DNA from: Treponema sp.
Lineage (GTDB): Bacteria > Spirochaetota > Spirochaetia > Treponematales > Breznakiellaceae
Length of the DNA: 63,919 nucleotides
Reading direction: 5' to 3'
Assembly (NCBI GenBank): GCA_031288005.1
Contig: JAITSE010000060.1
Location: 1 to 63,919, forward strand
The notes under the pieces were generated by a model, which ran no database searches, was not told the DNA's origin, and was given only the letters and a program-made list of their open reading frames with translations. Both the position numbers and the translations under genes were made by a program. Position 1 is the first letter of the stretch. Every line of letters begins with the position of its first letter. Of the stretch, positions 28,426 through 37,123 are shown one piece after another.

Positions 28426-29625
28426 CTACTCGACAACTTCGGTGACCTGGCCGGAAGCAACTGTCTTACCGCCTTCACGAATAGCAAAACGAAGCCCTTT
28501 CTCCATAGCAACAGGATGGATTAGTTCACCAATAATTTCGGTATTGTCCCCGGGCATAACCATTTCCTTACCGTCAGGAAGTTTAACCGTCCCGGTAATG
28601 TCAGTAGTACGGAAATAAAACTGGGGCCGATAACCGCTAAAGAAAGGACTATGACGGCCGCCCTCTTCCTTGGAAAGGCAATAAATCTGCCCTTTAAATT
28701 TGCTGTGAGGCGTGATAGTGCCCGGTTTAGCCAAAACCTGTCCACGCTCAACTTCTTTTTTCTCGATACCCCGCAGCAAAGTCCCAACGTTATCACCCGC
28801 CTGGGCTTCTTCCAGGAGTTTATTAAACATTTCAATACCGGTTACAACGGTCTTCTTTGTAGGCTTTATGCCGATAATTTCAACTTCTTCGTTAAGTTTA
28901 AGCTGGCCCCGGTCTACCTTTCCGGTAACAACCGTACCACGACCCGGAATAGTAAATACATCTTCAATAGGCATAAGGAAGGGTTTGTCGCTGTCCCGCA
29001 CAGGATCTGGAAAGTAACTGTCCATAGCATCCAGCAATTCTTGAATACATTTGGTATCATTGTTTTCGATACCGCCATTGAGGGCTTCCATGGCCTTAAA
29101 AGCGGAACCCTGAACAATGGGAATCTCATCGCCTGGAAATCCATTAGCCTTAAGAACATCCCGAATCTCTTCGACAACCAGTTCCAAAAGCTCAGGATCA
29201 TCTACCAGATCCACCTTATTTAGGAAGACAATAATGCTGGGAACACCGACCTGACGAGCCAAAATGATATGTTCCCTTGTCTGCGGCATGACCGAATCCG
29301 GAGCGGAAACGACTAAAATCGCCCCATCCATCTGGGCGGCGCCAGTGATCATATTTTTAATATAGTCGGCGTGTCCGGGACAATCGATATGAGCGTAATG
29401 CCGTTTATCAGACTGATACTCCAGATGTCGAGTATTGATGGTAATACCGCGAGCTTTTTCTTCCGGCGCGTTATCAATATCATCAAATTTCATAACCTTA
29501 TCACCATAATGCTTACCGCAATACATAGTGATAGCCGCTGAAAGCGTGGTCTTCCCATGGTCAACATGACCAATGGTTCCGACATTCATGTGAATTTTTG
29601 TTCGGTTGAACTTATCTTTTGCCAT
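28426..29625 (-). CDS. tuf: Elongation factor Tu
   Basis: 399 residues; GTP-binding motifs [13 protein letters not shown] and NKVD, then beta-barrel domains 2 and 3. Carries aminoacyl-tRNA to the ribosome. Preceded by AGGAGGATGG. fusA, which normally separates rpsG from tuf, is missing here; instead a 374-base gap with a palindrome precedes tuf. Confidence 0.98.
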   Translation of the reverse strand: MAKDKFNRTKIHMNVGTIGHVDHGKTTLSAAITMYCGKHYGDKVMKFDDIDNAPEEKARGITINTRHLEYQSDKRHYAHIDCPGHADYIKNMITGAAQMDGAILVVSAPDSVMPQTREHIILARQVGVPSIIVFLNKVDLVDDPELLELVVEEIRDVLKANGFPGDEIPIVQGSAFKAMEALNGGIENNDTKCIQELLDAMDSYFPDPVRDSDKPFLMPIEDVFTIPGRGTVVTGKVDRGQLKLNEEVEIIGIKPTKKTVVTGIEMFNKLLEEAQAGDNVGTLLRGIEKKEVERGQVLAKPGTITPHSKFKGQIYCLSKEEGGRHSPFFSGYRPQFYFRTTDITGTVKLPDGKEMVMPGDNTEIIGELIHPVAMEKGLRFAIREGGKTVASGQVTEVVE

Positions 29626-29999
29626 TCCATCCTCCTGCGATCTTTAGGCACACTCTAATTCATAACGATTATGCATCATTATGACGCAATATAACCAGTC
29701 TCCGCATAACGCAATGCACTATGTGCATAACATCTCATCCTGTCCAAACAGGTTCAAAAAATCTAATTTCATTAAACATGGGGGAAACAATTAAAAGGCT
29801 ATCAGGGCGTATAATCCTGACAGAATTTCCCGCAGTCATAACGCCGCTTGCCGCGCTTAAAAACTTATATTCCACCTATCTCATCACTCTCATATAGAGG
29901 ATAGCGCCGTCTAAACGCCATTTTCGTCCTCTGATGATCGGTTTGGAGTACCGGCATATTCTCCTTCAAAACTGGAAGGACACCGGGTTTTAATTCAAG
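29626..29999. promoter_or_regulatory. tuf upstream region with perfect palindrome
   Basis: The gap between rpsG and tuf has no gene. It contains ATGCAC-TAT-GTGCAT (29714-29728), a perfect inverted repeat flanked by direct GCATAAC repeats. On the minus strand TTGGAC followed 17 bases later by ACATAG is at best a weak promoter. The region may hold a tuf promoter and an operator or a processing hairpin. Nothing else was recognised. Confidence 0.4.
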
Positions 30000-30470
30000 T
30001 TACCACTTATAATGGGCAAAAGCCTTATTAGCCTCCGCCGCCTTATGGGTCTCTTCCTTTTTTTTAAAGGCCGTGCCGGTATTATTATATGCATCCAGGA
30101 GTTCCGCCGCAAGTCTCTCTTCCATGCCATGTCCAGAACGGGAACGAGCCGCTTTAATAATCCACCGCATACCCAAAGCTTCCCGCCGGGATTCCCTAAT
30201 TTCAACCGGCACCTGATATGTAGCGCCGCCCACTCGCCTGGATTTCACCTCGACAACAGGCTTAATATTATCAACAGCCTTGAGGAACACTTCCAATGGC
30301 TCTTTGTCTGATTTTTCCCTTAGAACATCCAGGGCGTTATGTACAAGTCGTAAAGCAACAGAACGTTTCCCCTCCCACATCATACGGTTGACAAACTTAG
30401 AAACCACTACACTGTTATATTTCGGATCTGGCAAAATACCCCGATCTATCGTTTTTTTCTTCCGCCCCAT
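30000..30470 (-). CDS. rpsG: 30S ribosomal protein S7
   Basis: 156 residues; MGRKKKTIDRGILPDPKYN and VVEVKSRRVGGATYQVPVEI are diagnostic. Initiates assembly of the 30S head; it lies 10 bases after rpsL. Confidence 0.98.
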   Translation of the reverse strand: MGRKKKTIDRGILPDPKYNSVVVSKFVNRMMWEGKRSVALRLVHNALDVLREKSDKEPLEVFLKAVDNIKPVVEVKSRRVGGATYQVPVEIRESRREALGMRWIIKAARSRSGHGMEERLAAELLDAYNNTGTAFKKKEETHKAAEANKAFAHYKW

Positions 30471-30480
30471 TTCCTAATCC

Positions 30481-30855
30481 TTACGCCTTAGGCCGCTTGG
30501 CGCCGTATTTAGACCTGCCCCGTTTGCGATCTTCCACGCCCAAAGTATCTTTAGCGCCACGAATAATATGATACCGGACTCCGGGAAGATCTTTAACCCG
30601 TCCGCCACGAACCAAGACTACCGAATGTTCCTGAAGATTATGCCCGATTCCTGGAATATACGCGGTTACTTCTGTTCCATGCGAAAGCCGGACACGGGCT
30701 ACCTTCCGCAAAGCCGAATTTGGCTTTTTGGGAGTAACCGTCATAACACGGGTACATACTCCCCTTTTTTGGGGGCAAAACTGAAGCGCCGGGGATTTCG
30801 TTTTGGAACTCACCTGCTGCCGTCCAAAACGAACCAACTGATTAATTGTAGGCAT
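30481..30855 (-). CDS. rpsL: 30S ribosomal protein S12
   Basis: 124 residues; [20 protein letters not shown] and [13 protein letters not shown] identify S12. The lysines corresponding to E. coli positions 43 and 88 are both present, so the sequence is of the streptomycin-sensitive type. First gene of the whole cluster; its promoter lies at 30908-30936. Confidence 0.98.
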   Translation of the reverse strand: MPTINQLVRFGRQQVSSKTKSPALQFCPQKRGVCTRVMTVTPKKPNSALRKVARVRLSHGTEVTAYIPGIGHNLQEHSVVLVRGGRVKDLPGVRYHIIRGAKDTLGVEDRKRGRSKYGAKRPKA

Positions 30856-30907
30856 CTACTAAAACTCCCTAAAGATTATATACCCCAAGATTCATAATTG
30901 GATATAC

Positions 30908-30936
30908 ACAGTACCAGGAAGAAAAAAAAAGGTCAA
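30908..30936 (-). promoter_or_regulatory. Promoter of the str/ribosomal cluster
   Basis: On the minus strand TTGACC (30931-30936) is followed by a 17-base T-rich spacer and TACTGT (30908-30913). A further TATAAT occurs at about 30869-30874 but has no good -35. Initiation near 30901 would give a leader of about 46 bases before rpsL. Confidence 0.5.
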
Positions 30937-30951
30937 GAGGTATTATCAATT

Positions 30952-31095
30952 TTAAAATTTTGACGCCAAACTGCAAAATATGATGAGGCGGTAATGACAA
31001 TACGGCTTCATAGTATTCCGCTCTATCATACGTTGTTGTAGATCATCACTAGAAATCAGACGATATGGCAATTTGCTTTTTACGGCGCTTGACAT
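30952..31095 (-). CDS. Doubtful 47-codon ORF
   Basis: In the gap between rpsL and the divergent transporter operon one short frame starts ATG at 31095 (MSSAVKSKLPYRLISSDDLQ and so on) and ends in a hydrophobic Cys/Leu stretch. Parts of the neighbouring frames are also open (for example EYYEAVLSLPPHHILQFG), so the stretch may be a frameshifted remnant of an older gene. I do not recognise it and it has no clear ribosome site. Confidence 0.2.
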   Translation of the reverse strand: MSSAVKSKLPYRLISSDDLQQRMIERNTMKPYCHYRLIIFCSLASKF

Positions 31096-31207
31096 TCCGG
31101 ATCTTCCTCGTTATGGTAAAGCCGGTATACCATATAAAATACTTATGGTTTATATGAGATAGTGGTTATTATTGTGCAGAAAACGCAAACTTTTCGGAGG
31201 AATCAAA

Positions 31208-32806
31208 ATGAATGCGGTTTTACGCTCTCTTGGAAAATCAGCTTTAACTACGCCGGCTCTGGCATTGCTGCTTTTACCGGCGCTGCTTGCGGTAGTTTCC
31301 TGCCGCCGGCAGGAAATTCCAGAAGTTCAGGAGACCCTGACCGAGGGCAGAAACACCTTTATCTACGGAATTGAAGGGGACCCGGGGAACGACATCAATA
31401 CCATCACCATCGGGGATCGCTACGGTTTGACCCTGGAACGCCTTTTGTACAGTCCGCTTTACAATTATTACGGGCCCGGCGATATAAGCTACCTATTGGC
31501 GGAGAAGGTGGACCTTTCCGATGACAACTTGACGGTAACCTTCCACCTGCGGCGGGGCGTCAAATGGTCGGACGGGGTTCCTTTTACCGCGGACGACGTG
31601 ATATTCACCTTTGAACATATCATCAAAGCCGAATATGCCAATGGCCGGGACGGCTTTGTTATCGGCGGCAAACCGGTAACGCTGACCAAAAGTGACGATT
31701 ATACCGTGGAGATTCGCTATCCGGTTTTTATCCCCAATGTTCTGGAGCTTGCCGCAGCGGAGCATTTTATCATGCCCAAGCATATCTATGAAAACGACGC
31801 GACCCTGGATAATAACCCCAAGAACGCGGCCCCTGTGGGAACCGGCCCCTACAAACTGGCGGAATACGCGGCGGGGCAATACGTCAGGCTGACTGCCAAC
31901 GACAACTATTTTTTGGGCAAGCCGAAGATTCCCGCCATTGTTTTTCAAATCGTCTCGGACCTGAATTCGGCGAAACTGGCGCTGCAAAAAGGGGAGATCA
32001 ACGCCCTGGTACTGGCCAATTCGGACGCCGATTCCTTTAAGAACACCAACGTAAGCATCCACGCCTACCCAGAGGACCGGGTGGGGTATCTGTCTTTTCA
32101 CCTGGCTTCAAGCCGCGTGCAGGACATCAATTTACGGAAGGCGGTTTTCTTTGCCCTGAACCGGGACGAGATGAACACCGGCGCGTACCTTTCCCCGGAC
32201 TTTTACGTCAACGCCTATTCCTTCCTGCCCTATTCATCGGCGTATTTTACAGGCGATTTGGAAAAGTACGAACAGGACGCGGACAAAGCCCGGCAATATT
32301 TGGCCCAGGCGTCCTCGGCGCCGCTTCTGCGGCTGGCCTATGCCGCCAACAACATCCAGCAGGAAGTGCAGGCCCTGGTAGCCCAGCAAAACCTAAAGGC
32401 CTCAGGCATTACGTTGGAACTCATAGCCATGGACTCGACTTCCCTGTACGATAAACTGGAAAAGGGTACTGGCGAATTTGAACTCTTCTTGGGCGGGTAT
32501 ATTATGGGAATCGATCCTTCCAACTACGCGACCCTGTTTGTAAGCGGTTCGGCCTACAACTACAGCCATCTTGCTGACAAGACCCTGGACGCGTTGTTTG
32601 CCCAAGGCGCGGTTGAGGAGGACCCAGCCGCGCGGCTGCGGATCTATCAGGACGCCCAGCGGCGGCTGGCGGATCTGGCGGTGCATTATCCCATTGTTAC
32701 CAACAAACGCCTTTTGGGAATTACAAGCAATATCGGCGGGGTGGAAGAGGCGCGGCTTATCCCGATTTATACTTTTGAGGATATGTCCAAACTTTACTTC
32801 AAATAA
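31208..32806 (+). CDS. Oligopeptide/oligosaccharide-type ABC substrate-binding lipoprotein (SBP family 5)
   Basis: 532 residues from the ATG at 31208, which has GGAGG eight bases upstream; an earlier in-frame codon (31172) lacks one. A signal peptide ends in AVVSC, a lipobox, so the protein is anchored to the membrane. The body has the family-5 features LTVTFHLRRGVKWSDGVPFTADDV and NAAPVGTGPYKLAEY. Family 5 proteins bind peptides, nickel, or in some cases cello- and chito-oligosaccharides. It heads a five-gene transporter operon facing a GH20 hexosaminidase, so chito-oligosaccharide binding is possible but inferred. Confidence 0.93.
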   Translation: MNAVLRSLGKSALTTPALALLLLPALLAVVSCRRQEIPEVQETLTEGRNTFIYGIEGDPGNDINTITIGDRYGLTLERLLYSPLYNYYGPGDISYLLAEKVDLSDDNLTVTFHLRRGVKWSDGVPFTADDVIFTFEHIIKAEYANGRDGFVIGGKPVTLTKSDDYTVEIRYPVFIPNVLELAAAEHFIMPKHIYENDATLDNNPKNAAPVGTGPYKLAEYAAGQYVRLTANDNYFLGKPKIPAIVFQIVSDLNSAKLALQKGEINALVLANSDADSFKNTNVSIHAYPEDRVGYLSFHLASSRVQDINLRKAVFFALNRDEMNTGAYLSPDFYVNAYSFLPYSSAYFTGDLEKYEQDADKARQYLAQASSAPLLRLAYAANNIQQEVQALVAQQNLKASGITLELIAMDSTSLYDKLEKGTGEFELFLGGYIMGIDPSNYATLFVSGSAYNYSHLADKTLDALFAQGAVEEDPAARLRIYQDAQRRLADLAVHYPIVTNKRLLGITSNIGGVEEARLIPIYTFEDMSKLYFK

Positions 32807-32851
32807 CTCTACTATTCAGGGCCGCGGGAGAGCGGTCCGGGAGAGCGTTTT

Positions 32852-33805
32852 TTGTTACGTTATATTGCCAAGCGGACAGCGCAGGCCGTGCCCATGGTGT
32901 TTATCATCTGCGCGCTTTGTTTCGCGTTGATTCAAATCGCTCCTTTTGACGCCATAGATATGCTGACCCGGCCTGATATGCCGCCCGAAATGGTCCAGGC
33001 CCTGAAAGTCCGCTACGGCCTGGATCAGCCCGCGTATATCCAGTTCCTGTCCTGGCTGCGCCGTATGTTTACCGGGGATTTGGGCTACTCGATTGTGAAT
33101 CATCAGAGCGTTGCCTTAGGCCTGGCTTCAAGGCTGCCCAATACGATCCTCCTCGTGCTGCCCAGCTATACCATAGCGCTTATCCTGTCCCTTGCGCTGG
33201 GACTCCTTTCTGGAATGAAAGCGGGGGGGAAGCTTGACAAGATAATAGACGGCCTCTGCTCCATCGGCATGGCGGTCCCGGCTTTCTGGACGGGGATGAT
33301 CCTCCTCTATATTTTTGCATACGCCCTGAACCTGCTGCCCGTTCTTGGAATGCATAGCCCCGGACGGACAGCGGCTCTGCCTGATCTGCTGCGGCACATA
33401 ATTCTGCCCTGGGCGACTCTCATTTCGGCGTTTTTGCCAGAAACCGCCCGGTATATACGCTCCGCCGCCATCAGCCAATATAAGGAAAATTATGTTACAG
33501 TCCAACGCGCCTTTGGGAACGGCGAAATGCGGATTCTCTTTGGACACGTGATGAGGAACGTGACGCTGCCTGTCATCACCCTGGCGGGTATGTCCCTGCC
33601 GATGCTGATAACCGGCGCCTTTATCACCGAATCGATTTTTAGCTGGCCCGGAGTGGGGACCTATTTTTTGAACGCCATCCAGGGTTTTGACTACCCGGTA
33701 ATCATGGCGGTTTTGCTTTTTTCGTCAATCCTGGTTATTTTGGGCAATTTGCTTGCGGACCTCTGCTATTGTCTTGCGGACCCGCGCATCAAGTATACGA
33801 GCTAA
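32852..33805 (+). CDS. ABC transporter permease, DppB/OppB type
   Basis: 317 residues from a TTG with GGGAG about nine bases upstream. Starts LRYIAKRTAQAVPMVFIICA, the usual first membrane helix, and has the DppB-type region DQPAYIQFLSWLRRMFTGDLG. Six or so membrane segments; EAA loop region FGNGEMRILFGHVMRN. One half of the membrane channel with the next gene, 3 bases away. Confidence 0.93.
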   Translation: MLRYIAKRTAQAVPMVFIICALCFALIQIAPFDAIDMLTRPDMPPEMVQALKVRYGLDQPAYIQFLSWLRRMFTGDLGYSIVNHQSVALGLASRLPNTILLVLPSYTIALILSLALGLLSGMKAGGKLDKIIDGLCSIGMAVPAFWTGMILLYIFAYALNLLPVLGMHSPGRTAALPDLLRHIILPWATLISAFLPETARYIRSAAISQYKENYVTVQRAFGNGEMRILFGHVMRNVTLPVITLAGMSLPMLITGAFITESIFSWPGVGTYFLNAIQGFDYPVIMAVLLFSSILVILGNLLADLCYCLADPRIKYTS

Positions 33806-33808
33806 ACG

Positions 33809-34663
33809 ATGAACGCCCCGCAAAACAGACGGCTCCTAAGGCTCTCTCTGGAACTCAGGCGCAGTCCCGCGGCGCTCTTCTCCGCGGCCTGCCTGCTCTT
33901 CGTCATCCTCATCTCGATATTCGCCTTCCTCTCCCCCCGCGATCCCAACGCCATTGACGTATCCCGCAAATTCGAGGGACCCGGCTTGAAACACTGGCTC
34001 GGCACAGACGATCTGGGGCGGGACTATCTGACCCGCATCCTCTACGGCGGGCGCGTATCCCTGACGGCGGGCGCGGCGGCCATGCTGATCTCCGTCTCCA
34101 TCGGAGTATGCGCGGGAATCAGCGCCGGGTATCTTGGAGGACCCGCGGACAACATTTTGATGCGCCTTGTGGATATTCTTTCCTCTATCCCCTGGATGAT
34201 CCTGGTAACGGTGATAAGCGTTTACCTGAGGCCGGGCCTAAAAGCCATCATCCTGGTTATCGGCCTTTTCACGTGGATGCCCATCGCCCGGCTCACGCGG
34301 GCGGAAACCCTGAGCGTAAAGGAGCGGGAGTACGTGGTCTACGCCCAGTTCATCCATCAGAAGACGGGCTTCATCATCCTGCGCCATATTCTTCCCGCCG
34401 TGCTGCCGGTCATTATCACCGCCGCGGCTTCCGCCATCGCCAACGCCATTATGATGGAATCGGCCCTCAGTTTTTTGGGCCTTGGGGTCCAGCAGCCCGT
34501 ATCATCCTGGGGCAGTATGCTCAACAGGGCTCAAGGATCGCTGCGGACCGCCCCCCTCATGGCGATTCCGCCGGGAATTATGATCATCCTCACGGTCTAT
34601 TCTTTCAACACGATTGGCGGAGAAATCAGGCTCGCCCTTGATCCCAGAAGCGGCCTTAAATGA
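33809..34663 (+). CDS. ABC transporter permease, DppC/OppC type
   Basis: 284 residues; N-terminal membrane helix, then KHWLGTDDLGRDYLTRILYG, the DppC hallmark, and the EAA loop REYVVYAQFIHQKTGFIILR. The second permease of the transporter. A minisatellite of 21-bp units starts right after its stop. Confidence 0.94.
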   Translation: MNAPQNRRLLRLSLELRRSPAALFSAACLLFVILISIFAFLSPRDPNAIDVSRKFEGPGLKHWLGTDDLGRDYLTRILYGGRVSLTAGAAAMLISVSIGVCAGISAGYLGGPADNILMRLVDILSSIPWMILVTVISVYLRPGLKAIILVIGLFTWMPIARLTRAETLSVKEREYVVYAQFIHQKTGFIILRHILPAVLPVIITAAASAIANAIMMESALSFLGLGVQQPVSSWGSMLNRAQGSLRTAPLMAIPPGIMIILTVYSFNTIGGEIRLALDPRSGLK

Positions 34664-34670
34664 GGGCCTG

Positions 34671-34967
34671 CGGCGGAAACTTTTCCTCGGGGAGAAGAAA
34701 CTTTTCCTCGGGGAGAAGAAACTTTTCCTTATCGGGAAGAAACTTTTTCCTATCGGGAAGAAACTTTTTCCTATCGGGAAGAAACTTTTTCCTATCGGGA
34801 GAAAACTTTTTCCTATCGGGAGAAAACTTTTTTCTATCGGGAGAAAACTTTTTCCTATCGGGAGAAAACTTTTTCCTATCGGGAGAAAACTTTTTCCTAT
34901 CGGGAGAAAACTTTTTCCTATCGGAAGGAAATTTTTTCCTGACGAGCGGAAACTTTTTTGGGAGGAC
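34671..34967. repeat. 21-bp minisatellite inside the transporter operon
   Basis: About 14 tandem units, of which about eight are nearly identical (GAAAACTTTTTCCTATCGGG plus one base). The unit is a multiple of three and has no stop in any of the three plus frames; in frame with dppD it would encode a KLFPIGR heptad. Each unit is also near-palindromic (GGAAGAAACTTTTTCC). It lies between dppC and the ribosome site of dppD, filling the 352-base gap. Degenerate units at both ends suggest internal growth. Confidence 0.95.
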
Positions 34968-35015
34968 AAAAAACTCCACTGCTTATGGGAAGAATTTCAC
35001 CTGGAGGGACATAAA

Positions 35016-36125
35016 ATGAGGGAAAAATGGGGAAATTTATCTTCCAGGGAAGATAAATCCGCTCCGCTTCTTGAAATTCGGGGCCTGCGCTGCGCTTTTA
35101 CCCTGGAAGGACGGAGGATCGAGGCGCTGCGGGGGGTCGATCTGACGCTGACGCCGGGGGAAATCCTCGGCATTGTGGGGGAAAGCGGCGGGGGAAAGAC
35201 CTTGACCATGCGCTCTATTATCAGGATGCCGCCCCGGGGCGCTGAGATCCAGGCTGAAACTCTGCGCTTTGCGGGGCTTGATTTACGGGAACTGCCTGAG
35301 AAATCCCTGCGCGCCCTCCGGGGAAGGGATATTTCAATGATATTTCAGGACCCCATGACTTCCCTTAACCCCCTCAAACGGGTGGACAGTCATATTATGG
35401 AGACGCTTCTGCGCCGCGCCTCTTTAGGCAGGAAGCGCGCCCGTGATGAAGCGCTGAGCCTGCTTGAGCGGGTTGGCATCCCTTCCGCCGAAGCCCGGAT
35501 GCGCCAGTACCCCCATGAGTTGTCGGGTGGTATGCGGCAGCGGGTCTTAATCGCCATGGCCCTGGCCTGCAAGCCGAAACTGCTCATTGCCGATGAGCCG
35601 GCCGCGGCGCTCGACCTTAGCACTCAGGCGCGGATTCTGGCCCTGCTCCGCGCTTTGCGGCAAAAAGAAGGCATGGCGGTCATTCTTATCACCCACGACC
35701 TTGGGGCGGCGGCGGCGTTATGCCACAGGGTGGCGGTGATGTACGCCGGACTTGTCGTTGAAACAGGCCCTGTGGACGATATCTTCGCCCGCCCCCTGCA
35801 CCCCTACACTCAGGCCCTCCTGCGCTGCCTTGAGACTGTCCGCCCGGCTTGCCGCAAGAAGACGGAGGGCCGGGAACGCCTTGCGGCCATTGAGGGACAT
35901 CCCTGCGTCTGCTTACCGCAGCCGCCCTCGGCGCTGAATATCCCGCCGCCCGGCTGCGATAAGCAGACGCCCGGCTGCCGCAAGCAGACGGAAGGCTGCC
36001 CCTTCGCGCCCCGCTGCGTCTTAGCCGGTCCTGAGTGTGAAGAAGCCCTGCCTTCAACAAAGAACTACGGCCTGGGCAGCAGCGCCCGGTGTTTCCGCAT
36101 CAAGCAGGAGGCTTCAGAACTGTGA
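35016..36125 (+). CDS. ABC transporter ATPase, DppD/OppD type
   Basis: 369 residues from the ATG at 35016, preceded by GGAGGG at 35003-35008; the frame stays open far upstream through the minisatellite, but that is not needed. Walker A GESGGGKT, signature LSGGMRQR, Walker B LLIADEPAAALD. The C-terminal oligopeptide-transporter Cys domain is GCPFAPRCVLAGPECEE. Before it (about residues 285-325) the sequence contains small Cys/Lys/Gln repeats (CDKQTPGCRKQTEGC-like), an expansion not typical of the family. Pairs with the next ATPase. Confidence 0.94.
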   Translation: MREKWGNLSSREDKSAPLLEIRGLRCAFTLEGRRIEALRGVDLTLTPGEILGIVGESGGGKTLTMRSIIRMPPRGAEIQAETLRFAGLDLRELPEKSLRALRGRDISMIFQDPMTSLNPLKRVDSHIMETLLRRASLGRKRARDEALSLLERVGIPSAEARMRQYPHELSGGMRQRVLIAMALACKPKLLIADEPAAALDLSTQARILALLRALRQKEGMAVILITHDLGAAAALCHRVAVMYAGLVVETGPVDDIFARPLHPYTQALLRCLETVRPACRKKTEGRERLAAIEGHPCVCLPQPPSALNIPPPGCDKQTPGCRKQTEGCPFAPRCVLAGPECEEALPSTKNYGLGSSARCFRIKQEASEL

Positions 36126-37108
36126 ACTGCGCTGAACCCCTTGTTGAAGTGAAAGACCTGGTCAAGGAATTTACCCTCCGCCGCTCCTTCAGCCGGCCTG
36201 AGCAAGTGAGGGCGGTAAACGGCGTGAGCTTTTCCATTTTTAAGGGAGAGACCTTGGGGCTTGTGGGGGAGTCAGGCTGCGGGAAATCGACCCTGGGCCG
36301 CCTCATCCTGCGGATCCTCAGGCCCAGTTCAGGCGCGGTACGGTTCGCCGGAACTGACATTACCGGGCTTTCAGGCGGGGCCCTTGAACCTTTCAGGCGG
36401 CGGATGCAGATCATATTCCAGGACCCATACAGCTCTCTCAATCCGGCTATGCTGGTCCGGGATATTATCGCGGAGCCGCTGCTGCTTGCTGCCCGGCGAA
36501 GCCGTGAAAGCCGGCTTTCCGAAGAAAACCGCGGGCGGATAGAGGAGGCGCTGACGCGGGTGGGTATGTCCGCGGGCGATATGTACAAGTATCCGCATGA
36601 GTTTTCAGGGGGGCAGCATCAGCGCATAGCCATTGCCCGGGCGCTCATAACGCGGCCCGAGTTCATCCTCTGCGACGAAGCCACAAGCTCCCTTGACGTA
36701 TCCATTCAGGCCCAGGTGGTCAATCTGCTGGAAGATTTACAGAAGGATTTCGGCTTGACCTATCTTTTTATCGCCCACAATCTTTCCATAGTGCGGCATA
36801 TCTCCCGCCGGATCGCCGTGATGTATATGGGGGAGCTCGTGGAAATAGCCGAAGCCGGGGAAATCTGCGAAAAGCCACTGCATCCCTACACTCAGGCCCT
36901 GCTCAAGGCCGTCCCTGTCCCGGATCCCCGCCGCGCCAGGGAAGCGCTGCCTGATCCCTTTGAGGGGGAACTGCCCGGCCCCATGGAGGAGCGGCGGGGC
37001 TGCGCTTTCTTTACCCGCTGCCCCCGCGCCAGGGACGTCTGCGGAACCCGCCGCCCCGCGCTTCAGGATGCCGGCGCCGGGCGTCAGGCCGCCTGCCACG
37101 AACTTTAG
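36122..37108 (+). CDS. ABC transporter ATPase, DppF/OppF type
   Basis: 328 residues from a GTG at 36122 that overlaps the dppD stop (GTGA) and has AGGAGG upstream. Walker A GESGCGKSTLGR, signature FSGGQHQRIAIARAL, Walker B FILCDEATSSLD, and a C-terminal Cys block GCAFFTRCPRARDVC. With the preceding genes it forms a complete importer. Its stop faces the end of the GH20 gene after 15 bases. Confidence 0.95.
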   Translation: MNCAEPLVEVKDLVKEFTLRRSFSRPEQVRAVNGVSFSIFKGETLGLVGESGCGKSTLGRLILRILRPSSGAVRFAGTDITGLSGGALEPFRRRMQIIFQDPYSSLNPAMLVRDIIAEPLLLAARRSRESRLSEENRGRIEEALTRVGMSAGDMYKYPHEFSGGQHQRIAIARALITRPEFILCDEATSSLDVSIQAQVVNLLEDLQKDFGLTYLFIAHNLSIVRHISRRIAVMYMGELVEIAEAGEICEKPLHPYTQALLKAVPVPDPRRAREALPDPFEGELPGPMEERRGCAFFTRCPRARDVCGTRRPALQDAGAGRQAACHEL

Positions 37109-37123
37109 GGGACATCTGAAAAC

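Noticed and set aside
34671..34967. CRISPR-like array
   Set aside because: The 21-base units are directly adjacent without unique spacers, and there are no cas genes.
34502..35019. Long repetitive proteins (KSFLPIG, KKFSPDR, NFFLSGR heptads) on both strands across the minisatellite
   Set aside because: They arise because the 21-bp unit has no stops in several frames; none has its own ribosome site or a sensible start.
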